A DNA stretch of 64,000 nucleotides. Origin: Crystallibacter permensis. Lineage in GTDB: Bacteria; Actinomycetota; Actinomycetes; Actinomycetales; Micrococcaceae. The notes beneath the pieces were generated by a model. That model was not told the DNA's origin. It made no database searches and worked only from the letters and a program-made list of their open reading frames with translations. Positions within the stretch are counted from its first letter, which is position 1; each line of letters begins with the position of its first letter. Positions 8,979 to 17,617 of this stretch are shown piece after piece. The DNA is taken from positions 1 through 64,000 of the forward strand of contig NZ_JAODLR010000021.1 in assembly GCF_025960875.1 (NCBI RefSeq). The letters run 5' to 3'. A program made the translations under genes and the position numbers.

Positions 8979-9101
8979 CGTAAGGTGGGTAGCAGTGAGC
9001 TGAGCAAGTCTCTCCGCCCGCCGTCCGGCTGGCCGCTGCACCCGGCGAGGCATCGGTGCCTGACGTGTTGACGAGTGCAACGCTTGGAATACTCCCTTAC
9101 G
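8979..9101 (-). promoter_or_regulatory. Candidate yybP-ykoY (Mn2+) riboswitch
   Basis: On the minus strand the leader reads CGTAAGGGAGTATTCC... GGAGAGACTTGCTC ... CCTTACG. The GGGAGTA and GAGAGACTTGC blocks match the two conserved loop segments of the yybP-ykoY family (RF00080), and CGTAAGG (9095-9101) pairs perfectly over 7 bp with CCTTACG (8979-8985) to close the outer helix. The element ends just before the ribosome site of the TerC gene, the classic target of this riboswitch. Known family function: binding Mn2+ and raising expression of exporters. Confidence 0.78.
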
Positions 9102-9109
9102 CATTTTTC

Positions 9110-9115
9110 ATTCTA
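9110..9115 (-). promoter_or_regulatory. Candidate -10 element for terC leader
   Basis: TAGAAT on the minus strand lies about 9 bases before the first base of the riboswitch helix, placing the transcript start near 9103, as expected if the leader begins with the aptamer. The -35 region is not clear. Confidence 0.45.
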
Positions 9116-9347
9116 ACGTCGGTTTCAGCAAGAGACGAATCTTGGGTCGGCGCCGGCGCGTGGATTCTTGCTCGGTGCCTCTGCCCCGCTCGGTCATTGT
9201 GCAGATCAGGGCCAGTTGGCCCGGGGCAATAGGCGCGCGGCCTGCACTATCGATTCGCAGGGAAACTAGTTGGGGAGATGGAAACCAGCTGGCTAGACGG
9301 AAAGTACTTGCGGCGGGTACAGGTGACTGCGCGTCTCTCCGGCGGAG

Positions 9348-9554
9348 TCAGATGCCGTCGCCATTGCGGCCGCGCTTCTTCTTGTCCGCGCTGAGTCTGC
9401 CGGCGCCGATGGCGGCACCGACGGCAACTCCGACGATGATCCACCACCATTGGCCAGCTATCGTCGACAGCACTACACCGAGCAAAATCCCGAAGATCAG
9501 CCCCATAATCAGCGGGTCGGTTCCGGGTTTGCGGCCTCTGGATCCCTCAGCCAT
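9348..9554 (-). CDS. Small membrane protein, unknown
   Basis: 68 aa: a basic N-terminus (MAEGSRGRKPG), two adjoining hydrophobic segments (about 17-32 and 35-55) rich in Gly, Ala and Trp, and a charged C-terminus with KKKRGRNGDG. This is a hairpin-type inner-membrane protein. The ATG chosen gives the MAEGSRG start; upstream in-frame codons look non-coding. No family assigned. The 228 bases between it and the terC promoter show nothing clear. Confidence 0.6.
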   Translation of the reverse strand: MAEGSRGRKPGTDPLIMGLIFGILLGVVLSTIAGQWWWIIVGVAVGAAIGAGRLSADKKKRGRNGDGI

Positions 9555-9674
9555 TGTCCCAAGGTAGCAGTGCCGCAGGTTGCTGTCAGCAGGTCCGGGC
9601 ATTGTGCACGGGAGCGCGGGCGACTATGCGGCATCCCCTATGCACGTTGTGCCGCCTGTGCAACGCTAGGGAGC

Positions 9675-9872
9675 ATGGATAGAGCCGACTTGGAACAAGC
9701 CGTGCGGCTTGCCACCGACACCGAACGGGCGGCGGCTGCGGAGTACCGGCAAGAAATTCTGGCAAGCGAAGCGGACGGCAGTGCCACGCTCACGCCGAAG
9801 GGCCGCGAGTGGGTTATCGCGTATGACGAACTGGCCGCGGCGCGGGATGCCTTGGAAGCCGACCAGCGCTGA
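9675..9872 (+). CDS. Small hypothetical protein
   Basis: 65-aa soluble, charged, mostly helical protein (MDRADLEQAVRLATDTERAAAAEY). CTAGGGAGC before the ATG gives a ribosome site. It lies 44 bases before the next small gene and probably shares its transcript. Function unknown. Confidence 0.6.
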   Translation: MDRADLEQAVRLATDTERAAAAEYRQEILASEADGSATLTPKGREWVIAYDELAAARDALEADQR

Positions 9873-9916
9873 CCGGCCGTCAGCCAACCGACCGTTACCG
9901 ACGAGGAAAGGCATCA

Positions 9917-10243
9917 ATGTCTTACTTTCTGGAATATGTAATCCCCGCGGGCCAGGGCGATGGGGACTACGAGTTCCCGGTCAGCGAAGAGCACCGCGGG
10001 TATACCGTCCCTCTGACCGAGGTTGACGCGGAGGTCGTCCAGACCGACCGGTTGCCCGTCCGCACCGAGGTTTTCGGCGCAAGCCTGGACGAAGCCAAGA
10101 CCGCCGCGGAAGAAATCCTCAGCAACAGCAAGGCCAGCCAGGCATCCCTCTATGACGATCCGACCGAGTCCATGCAGACCGGTGCCGGCACTCTGATCGC
10201 CAGCTACGCGCAGGGCAGCGGCTGGCAGGAGCAAACCCGGTAG
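9917..10243 (+). CDS. Hypothetical protein
   Basis: 108-aa acidic soluble protein beginning MSYFLEYVIPAGQGDGDYEF, with a predicted helix around EVFGASLDEAKTAAEEILSNSKA. A GAGGAAAGG ribosome site precedes the ATG. It ends 17 bases from the convergent glycosyltransferase gene. No known family recognised. Confidence 0.65.
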   Translation: MSYFLEYVIPAGQGDGDYEFPVSEEHRGYTVPLTEVDAEVVQTDRLPVRTEVFGASLDEAKTAAEEILSNSKASQASLYDDPTESMQTGAGTLIASYAQGSGWQEQTR

Positions 10244-10259
10244 CAAGTCGGGGCTAAAG

Positions 10260-11120
10260 CTACTCGTCGAGGATGACCTCGGATGCTTCGGTGGACCGAT
10301 CCGTCACGGTCGTCGGCGCTTCCAGATGCACCGCGCCGGAGGGCAGGATCCCCGCTCCGCCGTAGCGCTCCATGACCCGCAGCTGCGCGACCACGTCTTC
10401 TCCGGCATGGGCGGCCGGCAGATCCTTCCAGAACTCGAAGCCGCCGCACTCAACCAGCTTGTCGCGGTCGTAAAGCACACAGCCGCCAACCCAAGCCACC
10501 TTGTACAACCGCCACTCGCCATCGGGAATCTCCAAGGACCGCGCAATGTGTGTCAGATTCGCCGCGTTGTGCAGCGTCCAGCGGGCGAACCGTTCATCCG
10601 TGCGGCGCACGCGCTCCGGCTTGACGGTCCCCTCCCACAGCTCAAAGGGCTCCTGCTCCTGAGGCCGTTCGTCGTCCAGGTAGGAGAGCCCCTGGACGGC
10701 CGCCCCGATAAAACCGCAGCCGGCTTCGCGGATGGCTTCGTACATCCGCGCAAGCATGCCGGGCTCCAGCCAGATGTCATTGTCCAGGAAGAGGATCAGC
10801 GGCGCGTCGGCAAGGCCCAGCAGGAAATCGCGCTGCTCCGCCATGCCTTGCCGGGGCAGATGCCGCTCCAGCCTGACCTTGCAGCCTTGGGCCCGGAGCA
10901 CCCGGACCATTGCTGCAACCGCCGGATGTTCCCAGGTGGGATCGCCGTCGGTCTGGTCGCTGATGGTCACCGAGAACGCGGGCCCGTCCTGGGCGGCGAG
11001 TCCGGCCAGCGTCACGGCCAGTTCCGCCTCACGACCGTAGGTGGGGATCAGTACGTCCACGTCGGCCTGCGGCTCCTCGGGCACCGGGAGCGCCCACTGC
11101 CCCGAGTGCCTGCGGGTCAT
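10260..11120 (-). CDS. Family 2 glycosyltransferase
   Basis: 286-aa GT-A fold transferase. The N-terminal strand VDVLIPTYGREAELAVTLAGL (about 22-42) is the nucleotide-sugar binding start, and ILFLDNDIWLEPG (about 108-120) contains the metal-binding DxD-type motif. No membrane segment is obvious, so it acts at the cytoplasmic face. It is the last gene of a three-gene unit (aldehyde dehydrogenase, HldE-type enzyme, this gene) with 4-bp overlaps. It probably adds one sugar of the glycan built by the heptose cluster; donor and acceptor unknown. Confidence 0.82.
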   Translation of the reverse strand: MTRRHSGQWALPVPEEPQADVDVLIPTYGREAELAVTLAGLAAQDGPAFSVTISDQTDGDPTWEHPAVAAMVRVLRAQGCKVRLERHLPRQGMAEQRDFLLGLADAPLILFLDNDIWLEPGMLARMYEAIREAGCGFIGAAVQGLSYLDDERPQEQEPFELWEGTVKPERVRRTDERFARWTLHNAANLTHIARSLEIPDGEWRLYKVAWVGGCVLYDRDKLVECGGFEFWKDLPAAHAGEDVVAQLRVMERYGGAGILPSGAVHLEAPTTVTDRSTEASEVILDE

Positions 11121-12670
11121 GCCCGTTCCGCCTCTTCGGCCACAGGTCCGGCCGCAGCGGTGCCTTTACCCGCGTCCGCATCTGTGCCGGTGCCGGTGGC
11201 GGTGCCGCGGATGCGGCGCACTACCGCCGTCGTCGAATGTTCGGAGACGTAGTCCAGGATGCTCACCTGTCCTCCATATGCTTCGACCGCGGGCGTCTCC
11301 TCCAGCATCTGCGGCGAATAGTCCCCGCCCTTCGCATAGATGTCCGGTTTGACGGCCTCGATGAGCGGGATGGGGGTGTCCGTATCGAACACGGTCACGT
11401 AGTCCACGCAGCTCAGCGCCGCGATGATGCCCGCGCGGTCCCCCACCGGATTGATCGGCCGGTCCGGGCCCTTGAGCCGGCGGGCGGATTCATCGCTGTT
11501 CAGCGCGACCACGAGCACATCGCCCAGCTGTTTGGCCTGGTTCAGGTAGCGCGTGTGCCCGCGGTGCAGCACATCGAAACAGCCGTTGGTCAGCACGATC
11601 CGCCGGCCCGCGGCCCGCTCGTCGCTGAGCCGCCGGGCCAGTTCCGCCTCGTCCAGTGCTGTGTCGCTGAAGCTGCCCAGATGACCGGCCAGATCCGCCG
11701 TGGTGCACACCGAGGTGCCGGGGCGGTGGACAACGACGTCGGCAGCAGCCTGCGCAAGATCCAAGCAGGTGGTCAGCTGCAGCCCGGCAGCGCGCGCGAG
11801 CGTCAGGCAAGCCACAAAGGTGTCCCCCGCGCCGGAAGCCTGCTTCTCGGTAACGGGGCGGGCCCACGTGCGGTGCGTGCCGCCGTCGTTGTTGAGCAAG
11901 ATGGTGCCGTCCCGGTCCAGGGTAACGACGGCGGAGCGGGCACCTGCCGCTTCGAGCAGCTGCGCGCCGCTCGCGGCGACCAGGCCCGCCCGGTCCGAGT
12001 CCGGTTCGAAGGCGATGCCCAGGAGCCCTGCGGCTTCACCGGCGTTGGGCGTGACCAGATCCGGCTGCAACTGCGCCCAGGGCCGCGGATCGTGCGCGTC
12101 CACCACCGTCAGCCGGTCGCCGCGGTGGGCCGCCAGGGTTTCGCGGACGGCGCCGCTGAGGGCTCCGGAACCGTAGTCGCAGACCACCACGGCGGCACTG
12201 GCCAGCAGTGCCTGCGGCACCGCGGCGGCCAGCTGCTCCACCGCATCGGCAGGCACCCGCTGGGTCTGTTCGTCCATCCGCAGCATGATCTGGTCTCCGC
12301 CGATCACGCGGTACTTGGTGGTGGTGACGACCTCCGGATGTTCGATGAGGCCGGAGACGTCCACGCCGGCACCGGCCAGCAGTTCCCGTAGCCGGCCTCC
12401 GGCCTCGTCGCCGCCGGTGAGCCCGACAATCCGTACCTGCGCGCCGAGGGCAGCAAGGTTCACGGCGGTGTTGGCGGCGCCGCCGGGGGCGTACTCGCGC
12501 CGGGCCATATCAACCACGGGCGCAGGAGCCTCGCGGCAGAAACGCTCGATCCGGCCGGTGAACCAGCCGTCAAGCATGACGTCGCCGAGCACGGTGATCT
12601 GCGGGGCGGCCTCGGCCAGGCGCTGCGGCAGCCAGTCCGCGAGTCCGGAAATGCCTTCCAGCGAGCTCAT
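11117..12670 (-). CDS. hldE: Bifunctional HldE-like sugar kinase / nucleotidyltransferase (copy 1)
   Basis: 517-aa two-domain protein. Residues ~20-330 form a PfkB/ribokinase-type kinase with APGGAANTAVNLAALG and catalytic SGAGDTFVACL (about 277-287); residues ~350-490 form a cytidylyltransferase-like domain with TNGCFDVLHRGHTRYL (HxGH motif) and AKGGDYSPQML. This is the domain order of HldE (RfaE), which makes heptose-1,7-bisphosphate and then activates heptose-1-phosphate with ADP. All key motifs are intact. It overlaps both neighbours by 4 bp (ATGA). The Ala/Gly/Asp-rich C-terminal tail after ~490 is outside the family core. Confidence 0.85.
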   Translation of the reverse strand: MSSLEGISGLADWLPQRLAEAAPQITVLGDVMLDGWFTGRIERFCREAPAPVVDMARREYAPGGAANTAVNLAALGAQVRIVGLTGGDEAGGRLRELLAGAGVDVSGLIEHPEVVTTTKYRVIGGDQIMLRMDEQTQRVPADAVEQLAAAVPQALLASAAVVVCDYGSGALSGAVRETLAAHRGDRLTVVDAHDPRPWAQLQPDLVTPNAGEAAGLLGIAFEPDSDRAGLVAASGAQLLEAAGARSAVVTLDRDGTILLNNDGGTHRTWARPVTEKQASGAGDTFVACLTLARAAGLQLTTCLDLAQAAADVVVHRPGTSVCTTADLAGHLGSFSDTALDEAELARRLSDERAAGRRIVLTNGCFDVLHRGHTRYLNQAKQLGDVLVVALNSDESARRLKGPDRPINPVGDRAGIIAALSCVDYVTVFDTDTPIPLIEAVKPDIYAKGGDYSPQMLEETPAVEAYGGQVSILDYVSEHSTTAVVRRIRGTATGTGTDADAGKGTAAAGPVAEEAERA

Positions 12671-14115
12671 CGCGTCACCCCGCCCGGCAGACCGACATGG
12701 ACCACCTTGACCTGGGTGAATTCGTCCAGCAGCTCCGGACCGTAGCCGAAACCGTGCCCGCTGTCCTTGCGCGGCTGGGCCGAACCACCCGGCGCACCGC
12801 CGAAGACGGCGTTGATCTTGACCGTACCGACAGGCAGCGCTGCCACCGCGTGTTGGGCGTGCGCCATGTCGGTCGTCAGCACGGTGGCGGCCAGGCCGTA
12901 CCGCCCGGCGGCCGCGCGCTGCAGCCCCTCCTCGAAGCTGTCCACCACGGACACCGGTGCCACCGGCCCAAAAGTCTCCTCGGTCATGACCGTCATGTCC
13001 TCGGTGCAGCCGAGCAGCACGGTGGCCGGATAGCGTGCGCCCGGCCCTTTGGGCAGTGCGCCGCCTTCCGTGGCCTTCGCGCCGGCCGCGAACGCCTGGG
13101 CAACCTGGGCGTGGACTTCATCGCGCAGCCTCGTATCCACCAGCGGCGCGAACTGGCCAGTGTTGCGCTTGCGGGCCTCCTCGGCGAGGGCCTTGCAGAA
13201 GGCGTCGGCCACGTCGCGGTGCACGTAGATCCGTTCCACTGAAGTGCAGATCTGGCCGCTGTTGGCGAACGCCCCAATGGCTGCCTGCTCCGCGGCCCAC
13301 ACCGGGTCCACGCCGGCGTCCACCAGCAGCGGATCATTGCCGCCGTTTTCGCGGATTACGTGCGCCCCGGTCAGCGCCGCCGCCTGCGCGATCCTCGTCC
13401 CGGTGGCGCTGGAGCCCACATGGGCGAAAACATCGACGCCGGGATGGCTGGTCAGCGCCGAGCCCACCTGCGGTCCGCCGTTGAGCGTGATCAGGACGTC
13501 CGGCGGCAGCACCGTGGCCAGCACCTCCCCGAGTATCGCGCCCAGGTGCGGGCAACGTTCGCTCGGCTTATGCACCACGGCGTTGCCGGTCACCAGTGCG
13601 GCGCCCAGCAGGCCCGCGGCGACGGCAACCGGATCGTTCCATGGGGTCAGCAGGACCGCGACGCCGCGCGGTTCAGCCACGGTGTAGTCGGCCGCCATCC
13701 TGGAACCCCGCAGGCTCAGCCCGCGGTGAACCGGTGCCAGTTCCGCGTACTGCCGCAGCGTTGCGGCGCCGGCATTCACGCCCTCCAGAGCCTCGGCTTC
13801 CGGCCGTCCGGTTTCGCGCGCGTTCATCAGCGCCAGCCGTTCGGCGTTGTCGCTCAGCGCAGCGGCCGCCGCATACAGCAGTTCGCCGCGGGCTGCCGGG
13901 TCCATGGCCGCCCAGCCCGGGTGCGCGGCGCGGGCCGCGGCAATCGCCTGATCCACTTCCTCGCGGCTGGCCTCCGGCACGCTGCCCACAAGACTTCCGT
14001 CGCGCGGATCGTGAATGGTGATGGCGGCGTCGGCTGACGCGCCTGTCTTGCCGGAAGTGCCGGCGGTAGCTGCTGAGTTTTCCTGCTGCAGGACTGTCTC
14101 GGAACCGGTTGTCAT
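12667..14115 (-). CDS. Aldehyde dehydrogenase family protein
   Basis: 482-aa NAD(P)-dependent aldehyde dehydrogenase. Catalytic Glu lies in VIRENGGNDP (about 255) and catalytic Cys in ANSGQICTSVERIYV (about 288); the cofactor-binding PWNDPVAVAAGLLGAAL segment is present. The ATG is chosen because AAAAGGAG stands 7 bases upstream. First gene of the aldh-hldE-GT2 unit and divergent from the GT9 gene at 14319. Its role in the sugar cluster is unclear: it may oxidise a sugar-derived aldehyde or recycle glycolaldehyde-type by-products. Confidence 0.85.
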   Translation of the reverse strand: MTTGSETVLQQENSAATAGTSGKTGASADAAITIHDPRDGSLVGSVPEASREEVDQAIAAARAAHPGWAAMDPAARGELLYAAAAALSDNAERLALMNARETGRPEAEALEGVNAGAATLRQYAELAPVHRGLSLRGSRMAADYTVAEPRGVAVLLTPWNDPVAVAAGLLGAALVTGNAVVHKPSERCPHLGAILGEVLATVLPPDVLITLNGGPQVGSALTSHPGVDVFAHVGSSATGTRIAQAAALTGAHVIRENGGNDPLLVDAGVDPVWAAEQAAIGAFANSGQICTSVERIYVHRDVADAFCKALAEEARKRNTGQFAPLVDTRLRDEVHAQVAQAFAAGAKATEGGALPKGPGARYPATVLLGCTEDMTVMTEETFGPVAPVSVVDSFEEGLQRAAAGRYGLAATVLTTDMAHAQHAVAALPVGTVKINAVFGGAPGGSAQPRKDSGHGFGYGPELLDEFTQVKVVHVGLPGGVTR

Positions 14116-14318
14116 ATCGCTCCTTTTCCAGATCGGCCCGGCCGCACACAAAAGTGCTGGCCGAACAAAGCGTTCTGCTGACTCCGTACCCCGTTGCTTG
14201 CCCATTCAGACACGGAGGATCCAACCTCTTTGAAGCACTGGCCAGCGGCGCGGAAGCGCTTTAGGGTGAAGCTCAGAACTGATACTGCCGATGCCCGCCG
14301 GCGAAGATGGAGGTACAC

Positions 14319-15518
14319 ATGGAACAGGAAATCGACGTCGACAAGGTGGCCACCGGTGGAGCGGACTTCGGCGGCGAGCGGCTCGATGCAACGGCAAGCC
14401 AAGGCCTTGTCGGCCCGCTGCTGGGTCGGTTCGACGGCGTCAAGAAGATCGCGGTACTCCGTGGCGGTGGACTCGGCGACCTGATGTTTGCCGTGCCGGC
14501 CATGCAGTCGCTGGCCGCCGCATACCCGGAGGCGACTATCACCTTGCTCGGGGCACCGTTGCATGCCGCGCTGCTGGATGGCCGGCCGGGTCCGGTGGAG
14601 CGCGTCGAGGTGCTGCCCTTTGCGCACGGCGTGCGGCCGGGACCCGAGGATTCCGCGGCGGTGGAGGAGTTCCTGGCGCGGATGCGCGAAGAGCGCTTCG
14701 ATCTGGCCGTCCAGCTCCACGGCGGCGGGCGCTTTTCCAATCCGTTCCTGCTCGAGCTGCAGGCCCGGCACACCGTGGGCGCCCGGACCGAGGATGCTGC
14801 GGCCCTGGAACGCACCATCCCCTACCTCTATTACCAGCACGAGGTGCTCCGCGCGCTGGAAGTGGTCGGCCTCGCCGGTGCCGCCCCGGTAGCGCTGCAG
14901 CCCCAGTTGACGGTGCTGCCGGAGGAAGAGACGGCAGCTGCGGGCCTGCTGGACGCCGGGCGGCCCTCGCTGGTGACCATCCACCCCGGCGCCTCGGACC
15001 AACGGAGGCAATGGCCGCCGTCGTACTTTGCGCAGGTCGCCGCATGGGCGGCGCAGGACGGCTGCCAGGTCCTCCTCATCGGGGGCCCGGAGGATGCGGA
15101 CGTGGCGGACACCGTGGTTTCCCAGGCGCAGGAACTGATGAACGACGCCGGCAGCATCCGTTCCGTGGCCGGGCAGCTGGGGCTCGGGGAATTGGCCGCC
15201 TTGCTGCGCGCGAGCGACGTCATGCTCGGAAACGACAGCGGGCCACGGCATCTGGCCCAGGCCGTGGGCACGCCTACGGTCGGGATCTACTGGGCCGGGA
15301 ACATGATTATGGCGGGTGCGCTGGGACGAACGGTGCACCGGGTCCACATGTCCTGGATGACGCACTGCCCGGTCTGCGGATCCGATCTGACGCAGGTCGG
15401 CTGGACCGCCGAGCGCTGCGAACACGAGTTTCCGCTGACCGAGCAGATACGCCCCGAAGACGTCTACTCAGACGTCCGCCAGCTTAGGGCCACGAGTCTT
15501 CTTCTTCGTGGCAAATAA
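14319..15518 (+). CDS. Family 9 glycosyltransferase (heptosyltransferase-like)
   Basis: 399-aa GT-B transferase of the ADP-heptose:LPS heptosyltransferase family. Hallmarks are IAVLRGGGLGDLMFAVPAM near residue 50, the FDLAVQLHGGGRFSNP segment, and the C-terminal NDSGPRHLAQAVGTPTVGIYW that binds the nucleotide-sugar. The ATG at 14319 has GGAGG five bases before it and is preferred over the ATG 12 bases earlier. A Cys/His-containing segment (THCPVCGSD, ERCEHE) near the end may bind metal. Its 3' end overlaps the convergent SDR gene by 35 bp. Confidence 0.87.
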   Translation: MEQEIDVDKVATGGADFGGERLDATASQGLVGPLLGRFDGVKKIAVLRGGGLGDLMFAVPAMQSLAAAYPEATITLLGAPLHAALLDGRPGPVERVEVLPFAHGVRPGPEDSAAVEEFLARMREERFDLAVQLHGGGRFSNPFLLELQARHTVGARTEDAAALERTIPYLYYQHEVLRALEVVGLAGAAPVALQPQLTVLPEEETAAAGLLDAGRPSLVTIHPGASDQRRQWPPSYFAQVAAWAAQDGCQVLLIGGPEDADVADTVVSQAQELMNDAGSIRSVAGQLGLGELAALLRASDVMLGNDSGPRHLAQAVGTPTVGIYWAGNMIMAGALGRTVHRVHMSWMTHCPVCGSDLTQVGWTAERCEHEFPLTEQIRPEDVYSDVRQLRATSLLLRGK

Positions 15519-16203
15519 CCATTTCGCGCACCTCGCAGCCCTTTGGCTGTGAGAGTGCGAAGAGGATGGCTTCGGCCACCCGCTCGGGGTCGTTGAGCCG
15601 GGAGTCGTCCTGCGGCTTGTACTGCTCCGTCCGGTCGTCGAAGAACCGGGTCTTCATGCCGGCGGGAATCATGGTGGTGACTCCGACCTGCCCGCGCGTC
15701 TCCGCTGCCAGCGCGCGGCTGAAACCGACGACGCCGAACTTCGAGGCGCAGTAGGCGGTGGCGTCCGAGACTGCCTTGATGCCCAGCGACGAGGCGACCG
15801 TGATGACCCGTCCGTGCGAGGCCATCAGGTACGGCAGCGCGGCGCGGACCACGGAGACCGTGCCCATCAGGTTCACGCCGATCACCTTGTCCCACTCATC
15901 CGCCGGGACGTCTTCCAGCCGGCCGCAGCGGTCGATGCCTGCCGCGGTGACCACGGCATCCAGCCCGTCCAGCGTTTCCGCTGCCTGCTGTACTGCCGCG
16001 GTGACGGCCTCGCGGTCGGAGACATCGACTTCCAGGCACTTCACGCCGGAGACGCGGCTGACGTCGCGGTCCAGCACCACCGGGGTGCCGCCGGCTTCAC
16101 GGACTGCTTCGACGACGGCGGCGCCGAGGCCGGAGCCCCCGCCGGTGACCAAAACTCGACCGGGATTGTAGGGACTGGTAGGCGTGGATCCTGCTGGTTT
16201 CAT
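15484..16203 (-). CDS. Short-chain dehydrogenase/reductase in sugar operon
   Basis: 239-aa classical SDR: cofactor loop VTGGGSGLGAAVVEA, AAGIDRCG in place of NNAG, and catalytic YCASK with upstream Ser in TVASSLGI. An AGGAGG ribosome site precedes the ATG. It is the last gene of the seven-gene gmhB-to-SDR operon, 34 bases after the second HldE-type gene. At 239 aa it is not an HldD-type (extended SDR) epimerase; it may reduce or oxidise a sugar intermediate. Confidence 0.82.
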   Translation of the reverse strand: MKPAGSTPTSPYNPGRVLVTGGGSGLGAAVVEAVREAGGTPVVLDRDVSRVSGVKCLEVDVSDREAVTAAVQQAAETLDGLDAVVTAAGIDRCGRLEDVPADEWDKVIGVNLMGTVSVVRAALPYLMASHGRVITVASSLGIKAVSDATAYCASKFGVVGFSRALAAETRGQVGVTTMIPAGMKTRFFDDRTEQYKPQDDSRLNDPERVAEAILFALSQPKGCEVREMVICHEEEDSWP

Positions 16204-16237
16204 CTGTTCCTCCTAGTGGACGTGATGGTCTTGTTGG

Positions 16238-17617
16238 CTAGCCGACCTTGGCCAGGGCCGCGGCCAGCTGGGTGGTGGAGCGCGCCGGATGGTAGGGAAC
16301 CGTCACGGCGCGTCCGCCCCAGGTCTGCAGCAGCGCTGCTTCGGGCAGCTGGTCCGCTGTGTAGTCCCCGCCCTTGACCCAGAGGTCCGGCCGCAGCTGT
16401 TCCAGTGCGGTCTCCGGGGTCTGCTCGTCGAAGACCAGCACCGCGTCCACGCATTCCAGCGAGAGCAGCAGTTCGGCACGGTCCTGCTGGCCCATGATGG
16501 GACGGTCTTCGCCCTTGAGCCGCGTGACCGAGGCGTCCGAGTTGAGGCAGACGATCAGGCAGTCACCCAGCCCGCGGGCGGCCGCCAGGGTCCGGGCGTG
16601 GCCGGCGTGCAGCAGGTCGAAGCAGCCGCCGGTCGCCACCACGGTGCCGCCGGCTTCCCGCGTCTGCCGGGCCACCCGCAGCGCATCCACGCCGCCGCCG
16701 TGCAGCTGCTCCGGCGCGGCCTCTTCGCGCAGACTGGCCACCCCGCCGGCGGCAAGGAAGGCGGCCGCCTGTTGCACGGCGCCCTCGGCCGCGGCCGGCA
16801 GCGGCTGCCCGCCCATCAGCCCAACGGCGAGCGCGCCGGCAAAGCGGTCACCGGCACCGCAGGGATCCCCCGCCTGCACCTTGGGCGCGGGGATTACCTG
16901 CGGCAGGCCGTCGTCGGCCAGGACCAGTGCGCCGGCGCCGCCGAGCGTAACGATTACCGCCCCGCACTGCCAGGCACGGCGCAGTTCCTCCGCTGCCAGG
17001 GCAGCCTCGCGGGCACCGCCGTCCTGCTTGGTGGACAGCCCGGCTGCCCGGATCGCCTCCGGCAGGTTGGGCGTGACCGCGGTGACGCCGGGCACCGGAG
17101 TGCTTCCGGAAGGGTGCGGGTCCCAGACCACGGGTATCCTGCCGGCGAGTTCCTGCAGAAGTTCACGCAGCCGGGTATTCGCGGCCAAGCCCCGCCCGTA
17201 ATCTGCCACGACCACGGCGTCGGCCTGCGCGAGGGCGGCGAGCATTCCGTCGGTCACGTCAGGAATCTTCACCTCGCCGCAGCCCTCGTCGAACCGCACA
17301 ACGCACTGGCCGGCGGCCCGGATCCGGGTCTTCATCGGTGTGGGTGCGCCGGATGGGCCGGCAATGACCTCTATCCCGTCAAGGGCGCCGCGCAGCTGTC
17401 CGGAAACGCCGTCGTCGGACAGCACGGTGACCAGCCGGACGGCGTGCCCGTCGCGCTCCAGCATCCGTGCCACCAGCCCGGCACCGCCGGCCCGGTAGTC
17501 CGTCTCCGCCACATCCACCACAGGCACCGGTGCATCCGGGGAAAGCCTGCTGGCATCGCCGTGTATATCGGCGTCGAGCAGCACATCCCCCACCACCACA
17601 ATGTTCTTAGGACTCAT
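16238..17617 (-). CDS. Bifunctional HldE-like kinase / nucleotidyltransferase (copy 2, divergent)
   Basis: 459 aa with the same two-domain plan as copy 1: a PfkB-type domain with PCGAGDRFAGALAVGL (about 250-265) and a nucleotidyltransferase domain with TGGCFDLLHAGHARTL (HxGH, about 327-342) and VKGGDYTADQL. The kinase substrate loop differs: the usual GGAAN-x-A-x-N is replaced by AGGAGLVARML, so sugar specificity or kinase activity may have changed. The nucleotidyltransferase motifs are intact. Start ATG overlaps the upstream SIS-domain gene by 4 bp. It may activate a second sugar phosphate or a different anomer. Confidence 0.82.
   Translation of the reverse strand: MSPKNIVVVGDVLLDADIHGDASRLSPDAPVPVVDVAETDYRAGGAGLVARMLERDGHAVRLVTVLSDDGVSGQLRGALDGIEVIAGPSGAPTPMKTRIRAAGQCVVRFDEGCGEVKIPDVTDGMLAALAQADAVVVADYGRGLAANTRLRELLQELAGRIPVVWDPHPSGSTPVPGVTAVTPNLPEAIRAAGLSTKQDGGAREAALAAEELRRAWQCGAVIVTLGGAGALVLADDGLPQVIPAPKVQAGDPCGAGDRFAGALAVGLMGGQPLPAAAEGAVQQAAAFLAAGGVASLREEAAPEQLHGGGVDALRVARQTREAGGTVVATGGCFDLLHAGHARTLAAARGLGDCLIVCLNSDASVTRLKGEDRPIMGQQDRAELLLSLECVDAVLVFDEQTPETALEQLRPDLWVKGGDYTADQLPEAALLQTWGGRAVTVPYHPARSTTQLAAALAKVG

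Noticed and set aside
15484-16203. SDR gene as HldD ADP-heptose epimerase
   Set aside because: At 239 aa with a classical YxxxK SDR layout it lacks the extended substrate domain of HldD; the epimerase step appears absent here.
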